A stretch of 61,779 bases of DNA, from positions 1 to 61,779 of the forward strand of contig JAYZBC010000036.1 in assembly GCA_036339375.1 (NCBI GenBank), in the 5' to 3' direction. Position numbers and translations under genes: made by a program. This DNA is from JAYZBC01 sp036339375 (lineage in GTDB: Bacteria > Pseudomonadota > Alphaproteobacteria > MPNO01 > UBA2964). Positions 27,434 through 35,269 of this stretch are shown here, piece after piece (the first letter of the stretch is position 1; every line of letters begins with the position of its first letter). Below the pieces are notes generated by a model. The model made no database searches, had not been told where the DNA came from, and was given only the letters and a program-made list of their open reading frames with translations.

Positions 27434-28456
27434 ATGATAATTGATTGCCACGGTCATTACACCACCGAACCACCCCAGTTGACCAACTACCGTAAAGAAC
27501 AGCTGGATAGTTTAAAAAATGATTCCTCCTTTAAACCGTCAGAGGCCGATTTTAAATGTAGTGACGACGAAATTTGTGAGAGGTTGGAATCTGCCCAATT
27601 AAAATTGCAACGTCAACGAGGTATTGATCTCACCGTTTTTTCACCCCGGGCAGTGGGAATGGGTCATCATCTTGGAAATGAACAAACTAGCATTTATTGG
27701 ACGACAATATGCAATAATATGATACGGCGTGTGTGTGATCTTTATCCGGCAAATTTTGTTCCAGTTTGTCAGTTACCACAATATCCGGGGGTCAACCCTG
27801 CAAAATGCATTTTTGAATTAGAGCGTTGTGTTAAAGAGATGGGTTTTATTGGTTGCAATCTAAATCCAGATCCATCTGGTGCAATGTGGACAGATCCGCC
27901 AATTACGGATGAGTGGTGGTTTCCGCTCTACGAAGCAATGGTAGAACTAAATGTTCCCGCAATGTTGCATGTTAGTGGCTCTTGCAACCCAAACTTTCAT
28001 CACACTGGGGCACACTATCTTTGTGGCGATACCACGGTATTTATGCAACTACTTTTGTCGGATTTATTTGTGAAATTTCCTTCGCTTAAATTTATCATTC
28101 CACATGGCGGTGGTGCGGTACCCTTTCATTGGGGACGCTACAGGGGTTTGGCTCAAGATATGGATCGTCCTCCTCTCGGCGAATTATTATTAAATAACGT
28201 TTTTTTTGACACTTGTGTTTACCATCAACCAGGAATAGATCTACTTGCTAAGGTAATTCCTATCAAAAATATTTTATTTGCCTCAGAAATGGTCGGGGCT
28301 GTTCGTGGAATTGATCCCGAAACAGGGTTCAACTACGATGATACGAAACGTTACATAGATTCTAGCCCAGAAATTTCAGACCGAGCAAAAGATCAAATTT
28401 TTGGTGAAAACGTTCATTTGGTATTTTCAAGACTAAAAAACGCCATGAAAGGTTAA
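27434..28456 (+). CDS. ligJ: 4-oxalomesaconate hydratase LigJ
   Basis: LigJ hydrates 4-oxalomesaconate to 4-carboxy-4-hydroxy-2-oxoadipate in the 4,5-cleavage and gallate pathways. The 340-residue amidohydrolase-superfamily chain matches sphingomonad LigJ along its length. It opens with IIDCHGHYT (H6, H8), then GFIGCNLNPDPSG, MLHVSGSCNP, IIPHGGGAVPFHWGR and FFDTCVYHQPGI, and FASEMVGAVRGIDPETG with the catalytic glutamate. TAGGAG sits at good distance before the ATG. It pairs with the upstream aldolase as an operon and with LigI further left. Confidence 0.93.
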   Translation: MIIDCHGHYTTEPPQLTNYRKEQLDSLKNDSSFKPSEADFKCSDDEICERLESAQLKLQRQRGIDLTVFSPRAVGMGHHLGNEQTSIYWTTICNNMIRRVCDLYPANFVPVCQLPQYPGVNPAKCIFELERCVKEMGFIGCNLNPDPSGAMWTDPPITDEWWFPLYEAMVELNVPAMLHVSGSCNPNFHHTGAHYLCGDTTVFMQLLLSDLFVKFPSLKFIIPHGGGAVPFHWGRYRGLAQDMDRPPLGELLLNNVFFDTCVYHQPGIDLLAKVIPIKNILFASEMVGAVRGIDPETGFNYDDTKRYIDSSPEISDRAKDQIFGENVHLVFSRLKNAMKG

Positions 28457-28562
28457 TTAGTTGTAAAGGTTTTGTAATGAACCATTGAATTGTGTTTTCA
28501 TTTTTATTTGAAGAAAAACCCACTAATTTTTTTTTACAGACATTTTGCCGAAAAATTAATAG

Positions 28563-28571
28563 TTTTCCACA
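28563..28571 (+). promoter_or_regulatory. DnaA-box-like 9-mer upstream of nrdA
   Basis: TTTTCCACA differs at one position from the DnaA box TTATCCACA. DnaA controls nrd transcription in E. coli, so the site is noted, but a single near-match in AT-rich DNA is weak evidence. Confidence 0.2.
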
Positions 28572-28611
28572 GTTTTTAACAGGGTTTCCCACCGTTGATC
28601 CACCTTATTAT

Positions 28612-28658
28612 ACACAAAATATAGTAGGTGAGTTCAAACAAAACACTAATTGTTGTTG
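28612..28658 (+). promoter_or_regulatory. Tandem NrdR-box-like operator upstream of nrdA
   Basis: Two 16-mers resemble the NrdR consensus ACACWATATATWGTGT. Box 1 (28612-28627, ACACAAAATATAGTAG) matches at 13 of 16 positions and box 2 (28643-28658, ACACTAATTGTTGTTG) at 11 of 16. They start 31 bp apart, which is the three-turn spacing known for NrdR tandem boxes. NrdR is an ATP/dATP-sensing repressor of ribonucleotide reductase genes. The rest of the 437-bp gap between ligJ and nrdA shows no gene. Confidence 0.6.
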
Positions 28659-28893
28659 ACGTAGATATTTTGCTTGTGCAAACTCACTTGTGGTTTGTCT
28701 GGTTGGGACAGTTACAGGATTGTTTCTCGTTTGTATAATTAAGCCTAAAGTCAGGTGGGACAAGCGGAAACCTTTTGACTCTATAATTTAACCAGCTTTT
28801 GAGCGAATCAAGGTTTAAGTTTATTGTTGTAAGTTTCATATTTGGCTTAGTAAGTGTAGAGTTTAGTAATTTAGCGTAAGGGAGGTTTTTGGG

Positions 28894-30801
28894 GTGCTTG
28901 ATATAGTAAATGCAGACATTGCGCCTGAAGTGTTTCAAACAGAGAATGGAATACGCATAACGATTGACCGAAGTCGGGACGACCTGCTCACAGTATTTGG
29001 CAAGGCGACGCTCTCCGATCGATATTTGATGCCGAATGAAGAATTTCAAGATTTGTTTGCGCGTGTGGCAAGTTCCTATGCGGATGACTCCAATCACGCT
29101 CAGCGTCTTTACGACTACATGAGCAATTTGTGGTTTATGCCTTCAACTCCTGTTTTATCTAATGGTGGTACTCGCCGCGGACTCCCTATTTCATGCTTTT
29201 TAAATGAAGCAAACGACAGTTTGGAAGGTATTTTAAACCTTTGGAATGAAAACGTCTGGCTTGCTGCAAAAGGTGGAGGTATCGGTAGTTATTGGGGAAA
29301 CCTAAGGTCTATCGGTGAAAAAGTTGGAGCTAATGGAAAAACCTCTGGAATTATTCCTTTTATTCGTGTTATGGATTCTTTGACATTAGCCATAAGCCAA
29401 GGTTCTCTGAGGCGAGGTTCTGCAGCTATTTACTTGCCTATAGACCATCCGGAGATTGAAGAATTTATTGAACTCCGTCGTCCAACCGGCGGTGATCCGA
29501 ATCGCAAAGCTCTTAACCTGCATCACGGCGTGTTACTCACTGACGAATTTATGAGACTTGTGGAAACAAATAGTGAGCTACCACTTCGTAGTCCCAAAGA
29601 TCAACACGTTGTTAGAATGGTTTCAGCGCGTTCATTATGGATAAGACTATTAACGGCCCGAGTGGAAACAGGAGAACCCTATTTTATTTTTATTGATCAC
29701 GTAAACAAAGCTATACCCGAATATCATAAACTGGCCAATCTCGAAGTTAAGATGTCTAATTTATGTAGCGAAATTACTCTGCCAACTGGTGTTGATAAAG
29801 ATGGCCAAGAACGTACCGCGGTTTGTTGCTTGTGCTCGCTTAATTTAGAAAATTGGGAGCTTTGGAACGGGAATAAAGAATTTATCTCTGACATAATGCG
29901 TTTTCTCGACAACGTATTGCAAGATTTTATAGATAACGCTCCTGACGAGATGGCACGTGCTAGATATTCTGCTATGCGGGAACGTTCGGTTGGACTTGGT
30001 GTGATGGGACTTCATTCATTCTTTCAATCTCAAAAAATTCCATTGGAATCTGTGATGGCGAAGGTCTGGAATAAGAAAATTTTTAAACATATTCGTGATC
30101 AGGCAGACACCGCATCTAAAGTTTTGGCTGAAGAACGGGGCCCTTGCCCGGATGCCGCTGATTATGGCTTTTTGGAACGTTTTTCCAATAAAATGGCTAT
30201 AGCTCCTACGGCTTCAATTTCAATTATTTGTGGGGGTTCATCACCAGGTATAGAACCGTTTGCTGCTAATTCTTATACACACAAGACGCTTTCAGGCTCT
30301 TTTAGTGTAAAAAACAAGTATCTCAGATCTTTGTTGGCTGAAAAGGCTAAGGACACGGAAGAAATTTGGTCTTCAATTACTACTCACGAGGGATCAGTTC
30401 AGCATCTCGATTTTTTGACTGATGATGAAAAAGACATTTTTAAGACAGCTTTCGAGCTGGATCAGAGATGGATTATTGAACTTGCAGGAGATCGTGCAGA
30501 TTCTATATGTCAGTCGCAATCAGTTAATGTATTTTTGCCAGCCGATGTAGAAAAGAAAATTCTTCATCAAATTCATTGGCAAGCATGGAAGAAGGGGGTT
30601 AAGACACTCTACTATTGTCGTTCCAAGTCAATACAAAGAGCTGAAGCTATTTCACAAAAACAAGAGGAATCTTCTTTGGACTTCACGCATAATGTACCTG
30701 TACCCTCCTCTGAACCTACCGGCATTTCTCTGACAGCGGCACCCGCAGAAAATTCTTCAGTAAACGAAAATGATTTTGAGGAATGTCTGTCTTGTCAGTG
30801 A
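28894..30801 (+). CDS. nrdA: Class I ribonucleotide reductase large subunit NrdA
   Basis: NrdA reduces ribonucleoside diphosphates to deoxyribonucleotides. Catalytic features are C101 (LPISCFLNEA), N289, C291 and E293 (SNLCSEITLPTG), a cysteine cluster at 311-314 holding the third active-site Cys, the tyrosine pair in TLYYCRSKS and the C-terminal redox pair ECLSCQ. At 635 residues it is much shorter than E. coli NrdA (761) because the N-terminal ATP-cone is absent: the catalytic part begins within about 80 residues. The start is GTG with the strong site GGGAGG eight bases upstream. It is probably controlled by the upstream NrdR-box pair. Confidence 0.93.
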   Translation: MLDIVNADIAPEVFQTENGIRITIDRSRDDLLTVFGKATLSDRYLMPNEEFQDLFARVASSYADDSNHAQRLYDYMSNLWFMPSTPVLSNGGTRRGLPISCFLNEANDSLEGILNLWNENVWLAAKGGGIGSYWGNLRSIGEKVGANGKTSGIIPFIRVMDSLTLAISQGSLRRGSAAIYLPIDHPEIEEFIELRRPTGGDPNRKALNLHHGVLLTDEFMRLVETNSELPLRSPKDQHVVRMVSARSLWIRLLTARVETGEPYFIFIDHVNKAIPEYHKLANLEVKMSNLCSEITLPTGVDKDGQERTAVCCLCSLNLENWELWNGNKEFISDIMRFLDNVLQDFIDNAPDEMARARYSAMRERSVGLGVMGLHSFFQSQKIPLESVMAKVWNKKIFKHIRDQADTASKVLAEERGPCPDAADYGFLERFSNKMAIAPTASISIICGGSSPGIEPFAANSYTHKTLSGSFSVKNKYLRSLLAEKAKDTEEIWSSITTHEGSVQHLDFLTDDEKDIFKTAFELDQRWIIELAGDRADSICQSQSVNVFLPADVEKKILHQIHWQAWKKGVKTLYYCRSKSIQRAEAISQKQEESSLDFTHNVPVPSSEPTGISLTAAPAENSSVNENDFEECLSCQ

Positions 30802-30823
30802 CCAAAATAAAATTTTATTTTTT

Positions 30824-30854
30824 ATAGTGCGCCTTGCACTATGTTAGTTTTTTG
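30824..30854 (+). terminator. Hairpin with T-tract between nrdA and nrdB
   Basis: A perfect 7-bp stem (ATAGTGC/GCACTAT) closes a five-base loop and is followed by GTTAGTTTTTTG. It resembles a weak intrinsic terminator or attenuator that could lower nrdB transcription or stabilise the nrdA message end. Confidence 0.45.
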
Positions 30855-30881
30855 TAAAAAGAAGGTTAAAGGAACTTTATT

Positions 30882-31844
30882 GTGTCACTCCTAGAAGAAA
30901 AAATTGTTTACAAACCTTTTCGTTATCCCTGGTGTTATGACGCCTGGTTAACGCAACAACGTGTACATTGGATTCCTGAGGAGGTACCGCTTGCTGACGA
31001 CGTCAAGGATTGGCATAAAAAATTAACTCCAGAAGAAAGGCACACACTAACTCAAATTTTTCGTTTTTTTACCCAAGCAGATATCGAAGTTAATAATTGC
31101 TACATGCAACATTATGCCAAAGTTTTTAAACCCACCGAGGTCCAAATGATGCTGGCTGCATTTTCAAACATTGAAACGGTACATATTGCTGCCTATTCTT
31201 ATCTGCTGGACACGATTGGTATGCCTGAAACCGAGTATCAAGCATTTCTCCATTACAAGGAAATGAAAGATAAATATGATTTCATGCAAGGTTTTAATTG
31301 TGATAGCAAGGAAGATATTGCAAAAACTTTGGCTGTATTTGCTGGTTTTACAGAAGGACTGCAACTGTTTGCCTCCTTTGCAATCCTCCTAAATTTTCCT
31401 CGATTTAATAAAATGAAAGGTATGGGACAAATTGTTTCTTGGTCTGTACGTGATGAAAGCCTACACACTGAAAGCATGATTAAGTTATTTCGAACTTTCA
31501 TCTCTGAGAATTCGGAAATTTGGACAGAAAAGTTGCAACGTGAAATTTATGTTTCATGTACTAACGTTGTTGAGCATGAGGATGCGTTTATTAACCTTGC
31601 TTTCGAACTTGGTGGTGTTGAAGGTCTTTCCGGTGCAGAGGTTAAAGAATACATTCGTTTCATAGCTGACAGAAGGCTTTTACAACTTGGCCTTCAACCC
31701 ATTTTTCGTATTGAGAAAAATCCATTGTCTTGGTTAGATGAGATTTTAAATGGTGTTGAGCACACTAATTTTTTTGAAAACCGTGCAACAGAATATTCCA
31801 AAGCGGCAACAAAGGGTTCTTGGGATGAGGTGTGGCAAAGTTGA
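30882..31844 (+). CDS. nrdB: Class I ribonucleotide reductase small subunit NrdB
   Basis: NrdB holds the diiron-tyrosyl radical cofactor for NrdA. In this 320-residue chain all cofactor residues are visible: D67 (TQADIEV), E98, H101 and the radical tyrosine Y105 (ETVHIAAY), E158 (FTEGLQ), and E192 and H195 (DESLHTES). The retained tyrosine points to a conventional class Ia-type radical rather than the Tyr-less Ic type. There is no N-terminal ATP-cone, unlike some NrdB proteins that compensate for cone-less NrdA. The start is GTG with AGGA upstream, 80 bp after nrdA. Confidence 0.93.
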   Translation: MSLLEEKIVYKPFRYPWCYDAWLTQQRVHWIPEEVPLADDVKDWHKKLTPEERHTLTQIFRFFTQADIEVNNCYMQHYAKVFKPTEVQMMLAAFSNIETVHIAAYSYLLDTIGMPETEYQAFLHYKEMKDKYDFMQGFNCDSKEDIAKTLAVFAGFTEGLQLFASFAILLNFPRFNKMKGMGQIVSWSVRDESLHTESMIKLFRTFISENSEIWTEKLQREIYVSCTNVVEHEDAFINLAFELGGVEGLSGAEVKEYIRFIADRRLLQLGLQPIFRIEKNPLSWLDEILNGVEHTNFFENRATEYSKAATKGSWDEVWQS

Positions 31845-32238
31845 GTTTAAAAAATTTGTTTTGCAAAACGGATAGAAATTCTTTAAGCGTTATAATCTAA
31901 TTCCGAGTGATAAGTTTTTTTAATTAAAACCTCATATTTGCAAATGCATAAACTGAAGTATTTTTTTGTCTTCTGATTATCTTTTCCTTTTTATTAATTC
32001 ACCCGTTAAAAACTGTCTACGTTTACTTTACTGAAATATCATTTTTTATCTCCAAGTGGACACGTTTTTGGAATTTTTTACTTAATAACTCATTTTTAAA
32101 ATTGTATTTTTGTTTTCTCAAATTGAAATGCACCTAGGATTTCGAGCTTTATTTTTGGGCTATATTTAATATAAAAACGTGGGGTGTTGGCCATTTCCGG
32201 CAGTTATAACGCTCTAAAATGAAAAAGGGGAATATATT
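31845..32238. other. 394-bp AT-rich intergenic region after nrdB
   Basis: No gene, tRNA or strong terminator is seen. The sequence is dominated by short T and A tracts. It must hold the promoter of the Rid-family gene, but no clear -35/-10 pair stands out. Confidence 0.4.
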
Positions 32239-32628
32239 TTGACTCATAAACGTATTAATCCTCAAAGGCTTCACAAACCGCTGAATTATTATCATTCAGT
32301 TGAGGTGGATTCAGGTTGTAAGACTATTTATCTTGCTGGCCAAACCGCTGTAAAAACAGATGGATCCACGCCAAACGGAATAAAGGCACAGGCGGAGATC
32401 GTATTTGAAAATCTTCAAATAGTTCTCTCAGAATCTGGATACTCCCTGAAAGAGGTTGTTTTTATGAAAAGCTTTCTTGTAAATCGTGAGGATCGGGATG
32501 GCTATCAGGAAGTCCGTGCAAGGTTTTGGGGGGAAATCAAGCCAGCTTCTACCTTTTTAATTGTTTCGGGATTAGCAAAACCGGAGTATTTGCTTGAAGT
32601 GGAATGTATCGCAGCAAAAAAGGCTTAG
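32239..32628 (+). CDS. RidA/YjgF/UK114-family protein
   Basis: This 129-residue protein has the Rid fold. Members hydrolyse reactive enamine/imine intermediates or take part in degradation of N-containing compounds. Family motifs are IYLAGQTAV, QAEIVFENLQIVLSESGYSLKEVVF and the C-terminal LLEVECIAA strand. The arginine that defines imine-deaminating RidA (PAR-S-C-V in E. coli) is replaced by serine (PASTFLIV), so this is probably one of the catabolism-linked Rid subfamilies. The start is TTG with AAGGGG eight bases upstream. It begins a tight three-gene cluster (6-bp and 1-bp gaps). Confidence 0.8.
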   Translation: MTHKRINPQRLHKPLNYYHSVEVDSGCKTIYLAGQTAVKTDGSTPNGIKAQAEIVFENLQIVLSESGYSLKEVVFMKSFLVNREDRDGYQEVRARFWGEIKPASTFLIVSGLAKPEYLLEVECIAAKKA

Positions 32629-32634
32629 TATATA

Positions 32635-33570
32635 ATGAAGGGGTCACTTAGAGAGGCATCGCAAACACCCATTAGAACGCAAATCTTTCTAGATCATGTC
32701 GGTTGGTTTGTTTCAGATATGAATATGTTATCAACCGCGATGGAACGTCTAGGTTTGAAGTTAACCCCTTTCGTCGCCCAATTTAATGAAGACCCAGGGG
32801 GTGCACCAATCCCTGCGGGGACTGGTAACCGTTGTGCAATTTTAAAACGAGGATACCTTGAATTTCTGACAACGATTCCAAACGAAGACACAACGCTTTC
32901 AAAACAATTGCACACTGCTGTAAAGAAGTATCAGGGGCTTCATTTAATTGCTCTTTCTGTTGATAACCCTAAGGGAGCATTTACACGTTTAAATACCTTG
33001 GGCTTTAAACCACTCGAACCTGTGAATTTACGACGTCCACTCGAACTGCAAGGGGGTGAGAAGGTGGAGGTTGCCTTTACTGTACTCCGCGTGCCCCCTA
33101 ATAAGATGGAAGAAGGGCGGATACAAATTTTGCGTCAGGATACTCCTCATTTGGTATGGCGGAAGGAACTGATTAGCGAAGAAAATGAAAATTTAGCCCT
33201 TGGTAGCGTGGTTCTTGTTGTTCGCGACCCAAAAGCGGTAGCCAGCCGGTTTTCAAAATTTTGTGGGAAAAAAGCCATCGGAAGTGCTGAATATCAAACA
33301 ATTGACCTGGATCGCGGAAGGCTTGCTTTTTTTACACCCGAAAAATATCTGCAAATATTACCCGGTGTTAAAATTCCATCAATACCTTATATCGGTGCCG
33401 TTGGCATTCAGTGCAAAAATTTAGAATTTACTGAGAATTATTTGAGCCAAAAAGGCATTGCGATGACAACCATATCGAAGACAGTAAAATTTGTTAGACC
33501 TAAAGACGCTGGAGGAAGCTCCATTGCCTTTTATGGTGATAATTCTGTTTGGCCCACTGCGGTTCAATGA
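32635..33570 (+). CDS. VOC/glyoxalase-like domain protein
   Basis: This is a 311-residue protein of the vicinal-oxygen-chelate superfamily, similar to glyoxalase-like domain (Glyoxalase_3) proteins. Recognition rests on the opening FLDHVGWFVSDMNMLSTAMERLGLKLTP, the RCAILKRGYLEFL strand and a second module near LGSVVLVVRDPKAVASRF. Two VOC-like modules cover about residues 15-170 and 195-300. Substrate and metal dependence are unknown. It is sandwiched between Rid and ChaC genes, all apparently co-transcribed. Confidence 0.7.
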   Translation: MKGSLREASQTPIRTQIFLDHVGWFVSDMNMLSTAMERLGLKLTPFVAQFNEDPGGAPIPAGTGNRCAILKRGYLEFLTTIPNEDTTLSKQLHTAVKKYQGLHLIALSVDNPKGAFTRLNTLGFKPLEPVNLRRPLELQGGEKVEVAFTVLRVPPNKMEEGRIQILRQDTPHLVWRKELISEENENLALGSVVLVVRDPKAVASRFSKFCGKKAIGSAEYQTIDLDRGRLAFFTPEKYLQILPGVKIPSIPYIGAVGIQCKNLEFTENYLSQKGIAMTTISKTVKFVRPKDAGGSSIAFYGDNSVWPTAVQ

Positions 33571-33571
33571 C

Positions 33572-34099
33572 ATGAAGCGCCCATGGATATTTGGATATGG
33601 TTCTTTAGTCTGGCAGCCAAATTTTCGATTTATAAGGAAAACTCCCGCTTACATAAAAGGATGGGGTAGACGTTTTTGGCAAGGGTCAACTGATCATCGG
33701 GGTATTCCAGGCTCTCCTGGTCGAGTGGTCACACTAATAAACCAAGTTGGAGGTATATGCTGGGGCATAGCTTATCAAATTGCAGAAGCCGATAGTAAAT
33801 TTGTGATATCGAAACTTAACGTTCGAGAAAAAGGAGGATATCAACTTTTACATACGCAAATCTATCCAAAGGAAGTTAATGAACCAGTAAAGGGTAAAGT
33901 TTATATAGCAATGCCAGAAAACCCAAATTATTTAGGAGAGGCAACAACAGAAAACATTGCAGCGCAAATTGTTATGTCAAAAGGTCCAAGCGGTCCAAAT
34001 GTTGAATATGTTTTCAAGCTGGCTGAAGCATTACGAAAAATTGGTGTCCACGATGCACATACCTTTGAAATTGAAAAAATAATACTGAAGCTACGGTAA
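33572..34099 (+). CDS. ChaC-like gamma-glutamylcyclotransferase
   Basis: This is a 175-residue ChaC-family enzyme, which releases 5-oxoproline from glutathione or gamma-glutamyl peptides. It opens with MKRPWIFGYGSLVWQP, the substrate-binding YGSL motif. The catalytic glutamate is expected in KLNVREKGGYQL, and the C-terminal PNVEYVFKLAEALRKIG helix matches the family. The start at 33572 is one base after the VOC stop; a longer frame upstream overlaps that gene and is rejected. Coupling to Rid and VOC proteins suggests a small detoxification or glutathione-turnover operon. Confidence 0.85.
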   Translation: MKRPWIFGYGSLVWQPNFRFIRKTPAYIKGWGRRFWQGSTDHRGIPGSPGRVVTLINQVGGICWGIAYQIAEADSKFVISKLNVREKGGYQLLHTQIYPKEVNEPVKGKVYIAMPENPNYLGEATTENIAAQIVMSKGPSGPNVEYVFKLAEALRKIGVHDAHTFEIEKIILKLR

Positions 34100-34423
34100 A
34101 TTTCTTGATTTTCAAATTAAATTTTTTTGAGAAATTTTGTTATAAAAAATTAAAAATTTCTTTGTTTTTTTTAATTATAGAATTAAAATTCTTCGAGGTT
34201 TCTTTAGTTGGGACGTGTGATATTTTTGCGAATACCACTTTCAACTCAAACCATATTTGCAATCTTCAGAAAGTTTAGGGATAAAGCATTGCTGGCAAAA
34301 TCAGGGATTTAGAACAGGGTAAGAAAATTTCCAAAATTATCTTTCCTGTAATGGAAAGTGATTTGATTTACATCTTAGAATTTGACAAATTTCGACAAAA
34401 TCTATTTTTAAAAGGGAAGAGAA
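34100..34423. other. 324-bp AT-rich intergenic region
   Basis: No gene is seen. The part from 34110 to 34200 is extremely AT-rich with T runs that may help termination after chaC. The end carries the ribosome site GGGAAGAG before the next ATG. Confidence 0.4.
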
Positions 34424-35185
34424 ATGAACCTAATTACGTCGCCACCAAATATAAATGTTCCTGAGGATGCCAGGGGAGAGTATAGGGAGATGCTTATACG
34501 CCTTATGACACGCCAAATATATGCAGAAACAGCGACTGCAGAAGTGTTTGGTCGCGCAATTAGTGCGGCCCCAAATTGGCAAGAGAAAGAACTGGCTGCT
34601 GAGTTTGCTGCAGAAGAAGCGAGACACAGCCGGGGGCTATATGACTTGTTAAGAGATTTAGGGGAAGATCCTGAGAAAATTATAGCAGGCCGTCCGGATG
34701 CGGCGGATTTCTGGGAGCTAAATCTCGACAATTGGCTCGATATAGCGGTCTTCAACTTTACTGTTGATAGAGCTGGCAGTCATCAAATTATGGAATATCG
34801 TGAATCGAGTTACATACCTTGGGGCGAGAGCCAAGAAGAAGTTCTGGCAGATGAAGAGGACCACTATGATAATGGAGTGGAAAACCTAAAACAATTCGCG
34901 AAGGAACCTGAAAAATTAGCTGAATTTCAAAAGGTTTTTGATAGAGTTTTGCCTAATTGCCTAAAAAGAGCATTCGGACGCCTTGAGGGGGAGGATAACG
35001 ATTTTTGCCTTCAACACGGCTTGAAACGAAACAAAACTGAAGACATCATTAATAGATATTTGCATGAGATGCACGGTCACATGGATGGTACAGGCCTAAT
35101 GTTCCCGCCGATGTCAGCATTCGAGGCTATTAATTGCGAACTTGCGGATAGCACCCGGGAAATACTGTTGTCTCTCCAGAGATAA
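34424..35185 (+). CDS. Phenylacetate-catabolism-like diiron protein (PaaA/PaaC family)
   Basis: This is a 253-residue ferritin-like four-helix diiron protein of the phenylacetic-acid-catabolic family, which includes the PaaA/PaaC subunits of phenylacetyl-CoA epoxidase. Two carboxylate-histidine motifs are visible: EEARH (E65, H68) and DEEDH (E144, H147), each preceded by a helix with E35 or an acidic equivalent near D115. No paaB, paaD, paaE or paaK is nearby, so it is not a complete Paa monooxygenase. It lies 84 bp before an enoyl-CoA hydratase. A stand-alone oxygenase or oxidase on a CoA-bound or polyketide-like substrate is possible. Confidence 0.72.
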   Translation: MNLITSPPNINVPEDARGEYREMLIRLMTRQIYAETATAEVFGRAISAAPNWQEKELAAEFAAEEARHSRGLYDLLRDLGEDPEKIIAGRPDAADFWELNLDNWLDIAVFNFTVDRAGSHQIMEYRESSYIPWGESQEEVLADEEDHYDNGVENLKQFAKEPEKLAEFQKVFDRVLPNCLKRAFGRLEGEDNDFCLQHGLKRNKTEDIINRYLHEMHGHMDGTGLMFPPMSAFEAINCELADSTREILLSLQR

Positions 35186-35269
35186 TATTTTCGTGGGATA
35201 AATTTGCCCCGGCGGCTGAAAATTTACAGTCGGCGGTGTTATTTTTACTATGATTCAAAAGGAGATGTG

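Noticed and set aside
28684..29097. Minus-strand open frame of 137 codons upstream of and within nrdA
   Set aside because: It overlaps the well-supported nrdA start and its ribosome site, and no family motif is visible.
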